Shown: piece after piece, positions 49,549 through 59,100 of the stretch
Numbering within the stretch: the stretch's first letter is position 1
Layout of the letters: every line of letters begins with the position of its first letter
Assembly (NCBI GenBank): GCA_018261935.1
Contig: JAGTRP010000016.1
Span: 19,900-83,899, forward strand
Length of the DNA stretch: 64,000 bases
Direction of reading: 5' to 3'
Source: Rhodocyclaceae bacterium
GTDB taxonomy: Bacteria > Pseudomonadota > Gammaproteobacteria > Burkholderiales > Rhodocyclaceae
The notes under the pieces: generated by a model
The model's input: the letters and a program-made list of their open reading frames with translations, nothing else
What the model was told of the DNA's origin: nothing
Database searches by the model: none
Translations under genes and position numbers: made by a program

Positions 49549-50706
49549 ATGACCGACAACCCCAATCCCGGGCATCCCCTCCTCCACTGGACCGAGGCCG
49601 GCCAAGCCCATTCCTCCCGCTGGCGTTCGGAAAGCGGCAATCCGCCCCCCCGGCGGGTGCAGGTGGCCGACGACACCCTGACTGCCGACGCCGCCTACCG
49701 GCTGGCCTGCGAAGGCACCGCCCTGCTCTGGCGGGGCGATTTCCAGAATGCCCGCCAGCTTCTCCAGGCCATGGCGAGGCGCATCGACCGCAAGAGCTCC
49801 AAGGCCCACAAGCCGCCAGCCTCCCCGACGGAGGCCTTCCATCTTCATCGCCAGGCCCAGTCCCAGCGCGCCCGTACCCTGGGGATGCTGCTCATCCCCT
49901 TCGAAGCCGGCCACCGCATCCCCCTGCGCCGGGCCCCGGAGGTGGCCGACGCCTGCAGCGAAGCCTACGGCCCGGCCGACGAGCCCTATGTCGCCTCCCT
50001 GCGGGAGCTGCTGGGCCTCATCGGCGCCCATGAGTGGCGCAAGAAGGGCGTGGACATTCCCGAACTGGGCGGGCGCATCCACCCCTACTACGGTGTCTTC
50101 TCCCCGATCCGGGGCGAGTACGTGGCCCTGGCGGCCCAGGCGCCCCTGCCCGCCGCCCTGTCATCCAACTCCCTGGCCTTCGATATCGGCACCGGCACCG
50201 GGGTGCTGGCCGCCGTGCTGGCCCGCCGGGGCGTGGCCCGGGTGGTGGCTACCGACCAGGATTCCCGGGCCTTGGCCTGCGCCCGGGAAAACACCGCCCG
50301 CCTGGGCCTCTCGCAACAGGTCGAAGTGATCGAGGCCGACCTCTTTCCCGCCGGGCGGGCGCCTTTGGTGGTCTGCAATCCCCCCTGGGTCCCGGCCCGC
50401 CCCAGCTCCCCCCTGGAATACGCTGTGTACGACCCGGACAGCCGCATGCTGCGGGGCTTCCTGGCGGGCCTCCCGGCCCACCTGGAGCCTGGGGGCGAAG
50501 GCTGGCTGATCCTGTCGGACCTGGCCGAGCACCTGGGGCTGCGCTCCCGGGAAGAACTCCTCGCCGCCATCGACGGAGCGGGGCTCGCGGTCCTCGGCCG
50601 CCTGGACGCCCGCCCCCGGCATCCCAAGGCCTTCGATCCCGCCGACCCGCTCCACGCCGCCCGGAGGTTGGAAATCACCTCCCTCTGGCGCCTCGGTGCC
50701 CGCTAA
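49549..50706 (+). CDS. PrmC-like SAM-dependent methyltransferase
   Basis: The 385-residue protein has a long N-terminal part (about 1-195) and a class-I methyltransferase domain: DIGTGTGVLAAVLARRG (motif I, about 208), ATDQDSRALACARENTARLG, and VVCNPPWVPA, the NPPW catalytic signature of N-/protein-glutamine methyltransferases. The substrate is unknown. It starts at ATG 49549, the only one before family features. It converges with the EcsC gene, with overlapping stops at 50703-50706. Confidence 0.82.
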   Translation: MTDNPNPGHPLLHWTEAGQAHSSRWRSESGNPPPRRVQVADDTLTADAAYRLACEGTALLWRGDFQNARQLLQAMARRIDRKSSKAHKPPASPTEAFHLHRQAQSQRARTLGMLLIPFEAGHRIPLRRAPEVADACSEAYGPADEPYVASLRELLGLIGAHEWRKKGVDIPELGGRIHPYYGVFSPIRGEYVALAAQAPLPAALSSNSLAFDIGTGTGVLAAVLARRGVARVVATDQDSRALACARENTARLGLSQQVEVIEADLFPAGRAPLVVCNPPWVPARPSSPLEYAVYDPDSRMLRGFLAGLPAHLEPGGEGWLILSDLAEHLGLRSREELLAAIDGAGLAVLGRLDARPRHPKAFDPADPLHAARRLEITSLWRLGAR

Positions 50707-51494
50707 AGAACGCCGTAGGCAACCTCCACCGCCGCCGGACCGTACCTGCGTTCCAGGCGGCGGATGGTGAAGTGGGCCTGGGCCATGCCCTGGAAATGCT
50801 CCATGAAGGCCGTATTGATGGTGGCCCCCAGCACCGCCCCCACGACGGGAATGGACTTGGCGGCGACCTGCTGGGCGACCTTGGTGGAAAAGCGCTCGGC
50901 GACGCGGTTGACCAGGCGCAGCAGGGCCGACGACGTCGGGGCGCCCAGGCCCTTGGCCGCCAGCTCGCTCACCGACAGGGAAACCATTTCGGCCAGGGCC
51001 GCCCGCACGGCGAAGTAGCCGGTCTCCGCATCGTCGTCCGCCGCCGTCGGCCCGCCGAGGGCGAGGACGGTCAGGCACTGCAGGCGGACATCGGCATCCT
51101 CCAGGTTTTCTCCCTCGCTACGGGCAATTTCGCAGATGGAACGGAACATGAGGGTGGTGGTGATGGGCAGCTCGATGGCCAGGGCGCCGAGGCCGAAGGC
51201 GCCGCCCACGGCACCGGTCAGCCCGACCGCGAACTTGTGCAGGTCGTTCCGGGGCCGCCGGCCCTCGCCCTTCCCGCCCAGGGTCCCCAGGGCCGCCTTC
51301 AGGCACTGCCGGATTGCCGCGTCGGTGGCCTGGGAGATGATTCCCCGGGCCGCTCCGGGCAGGAAGTGCAATACCTGGTCGAAGGGCTTGCCCACCAGGC
51401 TCGCCAGCCGGATGGCGAGGCCCGGATTCTCGAGGATGGCCTTGGCCCGGGAAAGGCTGTCCAGATCCTCGTCGCTGAAGTCCATTGCCGCCAT
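50703..51494 (-). CDS. EcsC family protein
   Basis: This protein of about 263 residues matches EcsC: LAIRLASLVGKPFDQVLHFL, GAVGGAFGLGALAIELPITT with a hydrophobic helix (about 113-135), and VVGAVLGATINTAFMEHFQ near the end. It is a membrane-associated protein of unclear function, named for a Bacillus ABC transporter operon. The start at 51494 is after AAAGGGAG; a GTG six bases upstream is possible. Confidence 0.85.
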   Translation of the reverse strand: MAAMDFSDEDLDSLSRAKAILENPGLAIRLASLVGKPFDQVLHFLPGAARGIISQATDAAIRQCLKAALGTLGGKGEGRRPRNDLHKFAVGLTGAVGGAFGLGALAIELPITTTLMFRSICEIARSEGENLEDADVRLQCLTVLALGGPTAADDDAETGYFAVRAALAEMVSLSVSELAAKGLGAPTSSALLRLVNRVAERFSTKVAQQVAAKSIPVVGAVLGATINTAFMEHFQGMAQAHFTIRRLERRYGPAAVEVAYGVL

Positions 51495-51539
51495 AGGCAC
51501 AAACTCCCTTTCAAGAGCGCCCGGCGGAGGGAGGCGGAA

Positions 51540-52181
51540 TCAGGCCGAGGGGGGAAGCAGGGCCGCCAGGGCGGCCCGCAGCTCCGCCACTTCTGTTTCC
51601 AGCCGCGCCACCCGGCTTTCCAGTGCCGACCGATCCGCCGCCGGGGCCGCCGTCTGCTGATCGACCCCGGGGGCGGCGGGGAGTTCGCCGCACAGCAAAT
51701 GGGCCCAGCGCTGCTCCCGGGCGCCCGGCTGCCTCGGAAGCAGTATTGCCAGGGGACCCTCCGGCCGGGTGGCCAGTTCCTCCAGGTAGCCCTCCACCGA
51801 GGAGGCGTCGGCGAAACGGTGCAGGCGGTCGCAATTGGCCCGCAGCTCGCTCACCGTCTGGGGCCCCCGGAGCATGAGCACGGCCAGCAGGGCCACCGCC
51901 GCTCCCGGCACCTGGTACCCCCGGCCGAAATTGTGGGCATAGCGCATCACCCGCCCCGAGGTCTCCAGCACCAGGAAGCGGCTGCGCAGGGCTTCGAGCC
52001 CCGCCTGCACCTCGGCTTCGGAAAGATTCATCACCGGCTCCCGGGAGGTCTTCTGGTTGCATCCGGCAGTGAGGCCGTTGACCGTGAGGGGATACACGTC
52101 CGGCGTGGTTTTCTCCTTCTCGATGAGGACGCCGAGGATACGGGCTTCGACGGCGTTCAGGCTGGGGGGCGTGGCGGACAT
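51540..52181 (-). CDS. YceH family (DUF480) winged-helix protein
   Basis: The 213-residue protein has the DUF480 opening [20 protein letters not shown] with [20 protein letters not shown], then a second winged-helix block [22 protein letters not shown]-terminal coiled coil (about 180-208) follows. The function is not established. It lies 45 bases upstream of the EcsC gene on the same strand, possibly cotranscribed. Confidence 0.9.
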   Translation of the reverse strand: MSATPPSLNAVEARILGVLIEKEKTTPDVYPLTVNGLTAGCNQKTSREPVMNLSEAEVQAGLEALRSRFLVLETSGRVMRYAHNFGRGYQVPGAAVALLAVLMLRGPQTVSELRANCDRLHRFADASSVEGYLEELATRPEGPLAILLPRQPGAREQRWAHLLCGELPAAPGVDQQTAAPAADRSALESRVARLETEVAELRAALAALLPPSA

Positions 52182-52247
52182 GGCGATCTTCCTGAGGGGA
52201 AAAGGAGTGAATGGCCGATATTCTAGCCGCCCCGGCCGGATGGGGCT

Positions 52248-55200
52248 TCAGATGCGCTCGATGATGACTTCGGCCTGGAGGTTGGCCAGCTCCTCCACCA
52301 GTTGGTCGCGCAGGGCGGCGAGTTCGGCGAAGCGCCGGCGGGCCTCTTCCCGCCGGCCCTCGGCGCAGAGCTGGACCAGCTCGCGGCCCAGGCGATGGGC
52401 CGCTTCATGGATTGCCCCGGCGGCCACAAAGGGTGGGAAGCGGCCGTAGCGGCTCTTCCCGGGACCCTCATACCATTGGCCGAGACGGCAGCGATGGCCG
52501 TCCAGCGTAGGCGGCGACGGCGTGCCCGGGTTTTCGTCCAGCCACTCTCCCATGCGCCGGACCCAGGAACGGTGTTCCAGTTCGGCCATGAACAGGGGCA
52601 GGTCGTCGGGGGCAAATTCGGTGACCGGGAAGGACCAGTTCCGATCCGGGACGAAGCCCGCCACCCACCCGGGCACTTCCTCGGCCGGCATGGGGCGGGC
52701 GATGCCATAGCCCTGCCCGACGTTGCACCCGAGGCTGAGGAGCAACATGCCGATCTCGACGCTTTCGACGCCTTCCGCCACCAGCTTGCGGCGGAAGGCC
52801 CGGGTCAGCCCGACCACGCTCTCGACCACGGCCAGGTCCTCGGGGTCCCCGAGGATCGACTGCACGAAGACCTGGTCGATCTTGAGGGTATCCACCGGCA
52901 GGCGACGGAAGAAGGAGAGGGAGGCGTGGCCGGTGCCGAAATCGTCGAGGGCGATGTCCACGCCCAGCTCGTGGCAGCGGTCGAAGACGGCAATGGCCAC
53001 TTCCAGATCCTCGATGGCGGCGGTTTCCAGGATTTCGATCTCGAGGGCATGGGGCCCCAGCTCTGGATGGGCCGCCAGGATGCCGGCCAGTTCGTCGGCA
53101 AAGCCGGCGAACAGGAGATGGCCGGCGGAAATATTGAGGCTCAGCCCCTGGGGCAGTCCCGCCCGGCGCCAGGCTGCCAGTTGGCGCACGCCCTCGGCGA
53201 GAACCCAGCGGCCGATGGCGACATCGAATTCGGTGCCCTCGGCGGCGGGCAGGAATTCCGATGGGGCTAGCAGGCCGTGCTCCGGATGCAGCCAGCGGAT
53301 CAGTCCCTCAAAGCCCAGGACCCTGCCCTGGCGCATATCGACCATGGGCTGGTAATAGAGGCGGAATTCGCCGTTGTCCAGGGCCTGCTGCAGGCAATCG
53401 GCCGCCTCCCGGCGTTTGCGGGCCCGCTGGTCCGGCGATGAATCGTGGAATTGGCAGCGATTCTTGCCCGCCTGCTTGGCCGCATACATGGCCTGGTCGG
53501 CATGGCGCAGCAGGGTATCGGGATCGCTGCTGTCCTCCGGGAACAGGGTGATGCCGAGGCTGCCGGAAATACTGCGCTCCTGGCCTTTGATGTGAATCGG
53601 CGCGGCAATGGCCCGCAGCACCCGGGTGGCGGCCCGTTCGCACTCCTCGGCGCTATCCACCCCGACCAGCAGCAGCACGAACTCGTCGCCCCCCAGCCGG
53701 GCCACGGTGTCGCCAGCCCGCAGCATCTCCTTGAGGCGCTGGGCGACCTCGATGAGCAGGGCGTCGCCGGCGTCGTGGCCCAATTCGTCGTTGATGGCCT
53801 TGAAACCGTCCAGATCCAGGTAGCAAACCGCCACCAGGGAATTGTTGCGCCGCGCCTGGGCCAGGGCTTGGGCCATGCGGTCCGATAGCAGGGCCCGGTT
53901 GGGCAGATGGGTCAGGGCATCGTAGTGCGCCAGGCGTTCCAGTTCCGCCTGGTGCCGCTTGAGCACGCTGATGTCGGAAAAGGTCCCGATGTAATGGGTG
54001 ACCTGGTTCCTGTCATCGAGAACGCTGGAAATGGTGAGGCGCTCGGCATAGAGGCTGCCGTCCTTGCGCCGGTTCCAGATTTCCCCTTCCCAGTGTCCCT
54101 GCTCGCGGATGGTCTGCCACATGGCCCGGTAGAACTCCCCGTCCTGGCGTCCCGAGCCGAGGATGCCGGGCGTCTTGCCGATCATTTCCTCCCGGCTGTA
54201 GCCGGTGATTTCCGAAAAGGTCGGATTCACGTCCAGGATGATCCGGCGGGCATCGCAGATGATGAGGCCCTCATGGGCATGGGAAAACACCGTGGCCGCG
54301 AGGGCGAGGCGGCGCTGGATCTCCTGCATGCGGCCCAGCAGGTGGAACGCCAGCCAGCCCAGGAGGAAGGAAAACACGACGAAGCCCAGGACGCCCACCG
54401 CCGTCATCCAGAGGTCCGCGTACCACCCGGCCAGGTAAGATTCCCGGGCCATGGCGACGAAAACAGTCAGGGGCGCCTGCTTGATGCGGCGGAAAGTGAC
54501 GACCTGCTGCTCCCGGTCACCCGCCTTCAGGACATGATAGCTGGCGCCGGATATCCCCGAACGCGCCAGCTCCTCCATTTCCATGGCCACCCGCCGATCG
54601 CCCTCCGTAGCCGCGCCTTCCCTGGCCCGCGGATAGCGGGCGATGAGGCCGAAGTCCTTGCCCCGGATCACAAGGTCGGTCTCCTCCTCGACGTGGAAGC
54701 GCGACAGCAGGGTGGTGAAATAATCGAGCGCCACCGGGGCGGCAATGATGCCGGCGAAGCTGCCGTCCGGATGGTTGTAGCGTCGGGCGAAACTGACGAT
54801 GAGCCGCTTGGCGATCTTCCCCATGCGGGGCGGCGCGAAGTGCAGTCCGGCCTCGGGATGGTCGCGCAGAAGGATGAAGGACTCCCGGTCGGCCCAGCTG
54901 ACGCCTTCCTTCGGATCCAGCCCCTTGCCGAAGATGACGACGCCCCGGGCATCGGAGATACGGATCGCCTCCACTTCGGGAAGCCGCTCCTCGTACTTGG
55001 CCAACATCCGCTCGATCAGCTGCGGATCGACGCCCTTTTCCGAGAACTGGTGCTCCAGCTCGTCGGCGGCGGACTGCAGGGCCAAGTCGATTTTCTCGAT
55101 GCTGTTGGACAGGCTGTAATCGACTGCTTCCGCCTGGTTCCGGGTGAGGGCCTCGGCCCGGGATTCGTGCTGTTGCCGGCTCTGGTAGAGGCCGTAGCCG

Positions 55201-55304
55201 GCCAGGGCGAGGACAAAAAGATTGGTGGCTGCAACAAAGGCGACGATAAGCGCCCTGAGATTGCGCGGAGCAACGTCGATCAGCCTGGTCAATCCCCGAC
55301 CCAT
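52248..55304 (-). CDS. Cache-PAS-GGDEF-EAL c-di-GMP enzyme with C-terminal CZB zinc-binding domain
   Basis: About 1018 residues. An N-terminal helix (about 16-38) and a periplasmic Cache-like domain (to about 280) are followed by a second helix (about 290-315), PAS/PAC (about 330-450), GGDEF with LGGDEFVLLL (about 535), EAL with variant FEGLIRWLHPEHG (about 665), and a C-terminal CZB domain (about 890-1010). The CZB has its zinc ligands: His in LEHRSW, Cys in HRCRLGQWYEG, and His in IHEAAHRL. CZB domains sense zinc; fused to GGDEF-EAL, this should link zinc or redox to c-di-GMP turnover. Confidence 0.9.
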   Translation of the reverse strand: MGRGLTRLIDVAPRNLRALIVAFVAATNLFVLALAGYGLYQSRQQHESRAEALTRNQAEAVDYSLSNSIEKIDLALQSAADELEHQFSEKGVDPQLIERMLAKYEERLPEVEAIRISDARGVVIFGKGLDPKEGVSWADRESFILLRDHPEAGLHFAPPRMGKIAKRLIVSFARRYNHPDGSFAGIIAAPVALDYFTTLLSRFHVEEETDLVIRGKDFGLIARYPRAREGAATEGDRRVAMEMEELARSGISGASYHVLKAGDREQQVVTFRRIKQAPLTVFVAMARESYLAGWYADLWMTAVGVLGFVVFSFLLGWLAFHLLGRMQEIQRRLALAATVFSHAHEGLIICDARRIILDVNPTFSEITGYSREEMIGKTPGILGSGRQDGEFYRAMWQTIREQGHWEGEIWNRRKDGSLYAERLTISSVLDDRNQVTHYIGTFSDISVLKRHQAELERLAHYDALTHLPNRALLSDRMAQALAQARRNNSLVAVCYLDLDGFKAINDELGHDAGDALLIEVAQRLKEMLRAGDTVARLGGDEFVLLLVGVDSAEECERAATRVLRAIAAPIHIKGQERSISGSLGITLFPEDSSDPDTLLRHADQAMYAAKQAGKNRCQFHDSSPDQRARKRREAADCLQQALDNGEFRLYYQPMVDMRQGRVLGFEGLIRWLHPEHGLLAPSEFLPAAEGTEFDVAIGRWVLAEGVRQLAAWRRAGLPQGLSLNISAGHLLFAGFADELAGILAAHPELGPHALEIEILETAAIEDLEVAIAVFDRCHELGVDIALDDFGTGHASLSFFRRLPVDTLKIDQVFVQSILGDPEDLAVVESVVGLTRAFRRKLVAEGVESVEIGMLLLSLGCNVGQGYGIARPMPAEEVPGWVAGFVPDRNWSFPVTEFAPDDLPLFMAELEHRSWVRRMGEWLDENPGTPSPPTLDGHRCRLGQWYEGPGKSRYGRFPPFVAAGAIHEAAHRLGRELVQLCAEGRREEARRRFAELAALRDQLVEELANLQAEVIIERI

Positions 55305-55643
55305 GATGGTCTTACCCCTGCGAGGCGGCGTGGAGGATAGCCAACTGGACAGCGAGCGCACTCACGCCGGCTCGTCTTGTATCAATTCTTTCCTAATCAT
55401 ATATGACTTTCCGGCGAGCCGACAGGCAGCAAAAATTCATTGCTCCCGTCGTAGAACTTCATCGGCCTTTTATCGTCATAAGACATGCCGAGACCATTGG
55501 CGTAGCGACCTAGCATCCGGGTCGCGATCATCCCGGGGATCGTATTCAGGTACGGCCTCCGGGCGATGGTCTCAGCACCCTTTCCCTTGCCGGCGTCGAT
55601 GACGGCGGCGACCAGGCTTGCCGTGGAACGCGCTGCCGGTGCG
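55305..55643. other. Intergenic region with a possible protein remnant
   Basis: Most of this stretch has no clear gene. A minus-strand frame (stop at 55397) encodes a protein-like C-terminal piece (NTIPGMIATRMLGRYANGLG ... VGSPESHI) that has no start or upstream domain of its own. It may be the tail of a decayed gene. Confidence is low. Confidence 0.35.
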
Positions 55644-56021
55644 TCAGGAATGTTGCTCCAGGAGAGCCAGACCGGCCTCGGCCATGGCCCGAATGACCGT
55701 CTCGTTCTCGCCAACCGCCTCGGCTAATTCGAACTCGACTGCCGGATAGTGCCCACGGAGCAGTGCCAGGATTTCCGGGACTTCCCGCTTCAGGTGCCCG
55801 CCCTGGGCAACGAACATGGGCAGCACGACAATCCGCCTGTACCCCGCAGCCGCCAGGGCGGCGGCGCAATCGGCCAGGGTCGGCGCCATGAATTCCAGGA
55901 AGGCAACTTCCACCCGCACGTCCCCATCGGCAGCCTGCATGGCCGCCTGGACGCGCCGGATCGGATCGGCCCACGCGGGATCACGGGCACCATGGGCAAA
56001 AAGGATGAGGGCAGCCGGCAC
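55644..56021 (-). CDS. cbiX: CbiX/SirB-type sirohydrochlorin chelatase (short)
   Basis: A 125-residue single-domain chelatase: LILFAHGARDPAWADPI with the metal-binding His10, and VLPMFVAQGGHLKREVPEIL with the second His. The short form acts as a homodimer and inserts metal (Co or Fe) into sirohydrochlorin for cobalamin or siroheme. It has no operon partner. Confidence 0.85.
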   Translation of the reverse strand: MPAALILFAHGARDPAWADPIRRVQAAMQAADGDVRVEVAFLEFMAPTLADCAAALAAAGYRRIVVLPMFVAQGGHLKREVPEILALLRGHYPAVEFELAEAVGENETVIRAMAEAGLALLEQHS

Positions 56022-56102
56022 GGTAGTCTCCTGTCTATTTCAACCATCAATCATAGCCTGAAGCGCCCCGGGGGCCGCCGGCCCACGAGACGATCGCGCC
56101 AT

Positions 56103-57077
56103 CTACCGGCAACCGCCCTCGACCGCGACGATGGCCTTCGCCTGGTTGAGATCTTCTGCATGGCCGCAGGCGTAGAGGGAGCAGGCCAGCTGGTTGCCAA
56201 TGGGCAACGGCAGGGGCAGATGCCCTTCCAGGACCTGTCTTGTCCACTCGGCGGTGGCATGGACGTCGGCCCCCTCGGGCAAGTGAGGGAGGGATTGCAG
56301 ACTGTCGTGCTCGGCCTCGAACAGGGTATCGCACTGGCCGTCGTGGATATATTCCAGGCGGGGCCGGCGCTTGGGATTGGCAAAGGGTTCCCCCTCGGTG
56401 CCCCGAAAAAGGAGACTTCGGGTGCCGTCAACGGTCAGCATGTCGCGCATCAGATCGATGAAGGCCGGGTGGGTGGCCGTCGCCATCAGGACGCCGTTGC
56501 CGGGGAAGGGGTCGAGCATCTTGACCAGGCTGTGGGCGCTGTTGCGAAGGCCCAGGCGCGCCCGCAAGGCGAGGAGATCGGCGAGGCCGGGCGCCAGGAT
56601 GGGCAGGGGAACAAAAGCCAGGCCGCCCTCCTCCAGGGCATCCTGGGCCTGACCGAGGGTGGTGCCGGGAAGGATGCCCAGCTCCCGGAAAACTTGTCCC
56701 GAGGTTACCCGGCCATATCCCTCCAGAAGACCATGCACCAGGACCGGCACGCCGAAGCGCTTCAGGAGAAGGGCCAGGAGCGGCGTCAAATTGGCCCCTT
56801 TGCGGGCGCCGTTGTAGCTGGGCAGCACGACAGGACGGGGACGTCCGTGGGGCGCCCGCAGGCGGTGGGTCCGCTCCCGCACCGCGGCCATGAATCCCAG
56901 CATTTCATCCAGGCGTTCGCCCTTCACCCGCAGGGCGACGACGATGGCGCCCAGTTCCAGGTCGGGCACGCCGCCATCCAGCATGGCGCCGTAGAGCTGG
57001 CGCGCTTCTTCGGTGGCCAAGTCGCGGGATCCCTCGGCGCCGCGGCCGAGTTCCTTCAGATAGCGGGCGTAGTTCAT
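56103..57077 (-). CDS. ybiB: YbiB (anthranilate phosphoribosyltransferase-like, DNA-binding) protein
   Basis: The 324-residue protein belongs to the TrpD2/YbiB family: an N-terminal helical domain (MNYARYLKELGRGAEGSRDL) and a glycosyltransferase-fold domain with SYNGARKGANLTPLLALLLK and GLRNSAHSLVKMLDPF. Catalytic TrpD residues are altered, so it is not anthranilate phosphoribosyltransferase; E. coli YbiB binds nucleic acids and is induced by LexA. The start is the ATG at 57077; longer forms add low-complexity sequence. Confidence 0.88.
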   Translation of the reverse strand: MNYARYLKELGRGAEGSRDLATEEARQLYGAMLDGGVPDLELGAIVVALRVKGERLDEMLGFMAAVRERTHRLRAPHGRPRPVVLPSYNGARKGANLTPLLALLLKRFGVPVLVHGLLEGYGRVTSGQVFRELGILPGTTLGQAQDALEEGGLAFVPLPILAPGLADLLALRARLGLRNSAHSLVKMLDPFPGNGVLMATATHPAFIDLMRDMLTVDGTRSLLFRGTEGEPFANPKRRPRLEYIHDGQCDTLFEAEHDSLQSLPHLPEGADVHATAEWTRQVLEGHLPLPLPIGNQLACSLYACGHAEDLNQAKAIVAVEGGCR

Positions 57078-57167
57078 CGACTCTCCTTGCCGGTGGGGGG
57101 AAGTACGGCCGGCCCATGGGCGCAGCAACCCCCATGCCACGGCAACAGATAGGGGAAACTGACTGTG

Positions 57168-57196
57168 AAAAAGGCGGATTCCCTTCGGAACCCGCC
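57168..57196 (-). terminator. Terminator of the sspA-sspB transcript
   Basis: On the minus strand a 10-bp stem (57187-57196 with 57173-57182, one G-U pair) is followed by TTTTT (57168-57172). It ends the sspAB (petABC) transcript before ybiB. Confidence 0.8.
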
Positions 57197-57228
57197 CTCT
57201 TTTGGTGCAGCGCCTTGCCGCGGCGCGC

Positions 57229-57684
57229 CTACTTGACGCGTTGCAGCCGGGGGCGGCCGCCCTCCGGCCTGGGGGGTTCCGGGGGCTCCGGTTGATCGGA
57301 AGGCTCAGCCGGCTCCAGCCGCTTGACGCTCAAACCTGTGGCCTGCTCCGCCGGCTCCCCGGTCTCCTGGGGCGTTTCGACCTCGAAGGCCATTCCCGCC
57401 CCGTTTTCCCGGGCGTAGATAGCCGCCACCCGATCCACGGGCACCGACAATTCCCGGGCCACCCCGCCGAAACGGGCCTGAAACTCGACGAAATCGTTGC
57501 CGAGCTGGAGCTTGTTGGTGGCCTCCGAACCGACGTTCAGGACGATCTGGCCGTCCCGCACGAATTCCCGGGGCACCCGGGTGCGTTCGTCCACCACAAC
57601 CGCGATGTAGGGTGTGTAGCCGTTGTCCCGGCACCACTCCCAGATGGCGCGCAGCAGGTAGGGTTTGGTGGAAGGCAGTTCCAT
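57229..57684 (-). CDS. sspB: ClpXP protease specificity-enhancing factor SspB
   Basis: The 151-residue protein begins STKPYLLRAIWEWCRDNGYT and has VLNVGSEATNKLQLGNDFVE and RELSVPVDRVAAIYARENG, the SspB core that binds ssrA tags and delivers them to ClpX. Its tail is Pro/Glu-rich and ends in a basic ClpX-tethering motif (RLQRVK). It follows sspA by 6 bases. Confidence 0.93.
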   Translation of the reverse strand: MELPSTKPYLLRAIWEWCRDNGYTPYIAVVVDERTRVPREFVRDGQIVLNVGSEATNKLQLGNDFVEFQARFGGVARELSVPVDRVAAIYARENGAGMAFEVETPQETGEPAEQATGLSVKRLEPAEPSDQPEPPEPPRPEGGRPRLQRVK

Positions 57685-57690
57685 TCCCGC

Positions 57691-58290
57691 CTACTTCCGC
57701 ATGGCCTTTTCGGACGGCGTCAGGGCATCGATGAACCCCTGGCGGCTGAAGATCCGTTCAGCGTACTTCATCAGCGGCGCGGCGTTCTTGCCGAGGTCGA
57801 TGCCGTAGTGGTCGAGACGCCACAGGAGCGGGGCGATGGCCACGTCCAGCATGGAGAACTCGTCGCCCAGCATGAACTTCTGCTTGGTGAAGATGGGAAT
57901 GATTTCCGTCAGGCGCGCCCGGATTTCCTGACGAGCCTTGTCGGCCGCACCCTTCACGTTCTTCTCGATGGGCTCGATGTGGGAGAAGATTTCCCGTTCC
58001 ATGCCCACCAGAAGCTGCCGCGCCCGGGCCCGCATGATGGGATCGGCGGGCATGAGCTGCGGATGGGGGAACCGCTCGTCGATGTATTCGTTGATGATGT
58101 TCGGCTCGAACAGGACCAGGTCGCGCTCCACCAGCACCGGCACGCGGTTGTGGGGATTGATCACGGCCAGATCTTCCGGCTTGTTGAACATGTCGACATC
58201 GATGACCTGGAAATCCATGCCCTTCTCGTACAGGACGATGCGACAGCGATGGCTAAAGGGATCGGTGGTACCCGAGTAGAGATTCATCAT
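57691..58290 (-). CDS. sspA: Stringent starvation protein A (GST-fold)
   Basis: The 199-residue GST-fold protein starts MMNLYSGTTDPFSHRCRIVL and has NPHNRVPVLVERDLVLFEPN and the FPHPQLMPADP motif of SspA. SspA associates with RNA polymerase during stress and starvation. An upstream TTG extends the frame by five residues but the ATG at 58290 follows TTGAGG and matches homologues. It is followed by sspB. Confidence 0.93.
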   Translation of the reverse strand: MMNLYSGTTDPFSHRCRIVLYEKGMDFQVIDVDMFNKPEDLAVINPHNRVPVLVERDLVLFEPNIINEYIDERFPHPQLMPADPIMRARARQLLVGMEREIFSHIEPIEKNVKGAADKARQEIRARLTEIIPIFTKQKFMLGDEFSMLDVAIAPLLWRLDHYGIDLGKNAAPLMKYAERIFSRQGFIDALTPSEKAMRK

Positions 58291-58372
58291 TTGCGGTAGC
58301 CTCAAAAACGATTCGGCATCGCCGGCCCGACTCCCGTCGAACCGGCGATGCCGCGGCCTGATCCAGGCTGGA

Positions 58373-59086
58373 TCAGTGCACGTCTTTCCAGTATTCCTTC
58401 TTCAGAGCGTAGGCCAAGACGAACAGCAAGGCCAGGAAAATCAGGACGCCCACCCCGAGGGTCTTGCGGAATTCCTGTCCGGGCTCGGCCATCCATACCA
58501 GATAGCCGACCAGATCGGAGACCGCCTTGTCGAACTCGGCCGGCTGCATGGTGCCGGGCACGGCCAGTTCGAGCTTGTGGGTCTCGTGATTCAGGACTTG
58601 CTGGCCCTGGAGACCGTACAGGATGTGGGGCATGCCGACATTCTCGAACACCACATTGTTCCAGCCGGTGGGACGCTTGTCGTCACGGTAGAAGGAACGC
58701 AGATAGGTGTAGAGCCAGTCGGCGCCGGAGCCGGCCTCGGAGGCACGGGCCCGGGAGATCACAGACAGATCCGGCGGAGCGGCACCGAACCACTGCTTCT
58801 GCTCGTCGGTACGGGCAGCGACGCGCATCTGCTCACCGATCTTCTCGGCGGTGAACATCAGGTTGTCCTTCACTTCCTGCTCGGTGAGCCCCAGGTCCAT
58901 GAGCTTGTTGTAGCGCATGTAGGAAGCACCATGGCAGTTCAGGCAGTAGTTCACGAACAGCTTGGCGCCGTTCTGCAGGGCCGCCTTGTCACTGACCGAA
59001 CCTGGCCACTTGTCCAGGTGAAGCGCAGCGCCGCTGGCCAGGGCCGTGAGCGGAGCGAAAAGCAATGCCATCAAAAACTTTTTCAT
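58373..59086 (-). CDS. petC: Cytochrome c1 (bc1 complex)
   Basis: The 237-residue protein has a signal peptide (MKKFLMALLFAPLTALASGA), the heme c site CLNCH (Cys48, Cys51, His52), the axial Met in VPGTMQPAEF, and a C-terminal membrane anchor (LIFLALLFVLAYALKK). It is the cytochrome c1 subunit of complex III. Starts at 59095 and 59101 are possible; I take the one preceding the signal peptide with an AGGA site. Confidence 0.95.
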   Translation of the reverse strand: MKKFLMALLFAPLTALASGAALHLDKWPGSVSDKAALQNGAKLFVNYCLNCHGASYMRYNKLMDLGLTEQEVKDNLMFTAEKIGEQMRVAARTDEQKQWFGAAPPDLSVISRARASEAGSGADWLYTYLRSFYRDDKRPTGWNNVVFENVGMPHILYGLQGQQVLNHETHKLELAVPGTMQPAEFDKAVSDLVGYLVWMAEPGQEFRKTLGVGVLIFLALLFVLAYALKKEYWKDVH

Positions 59087-59100
59087 TTTCTGCATCCTCA

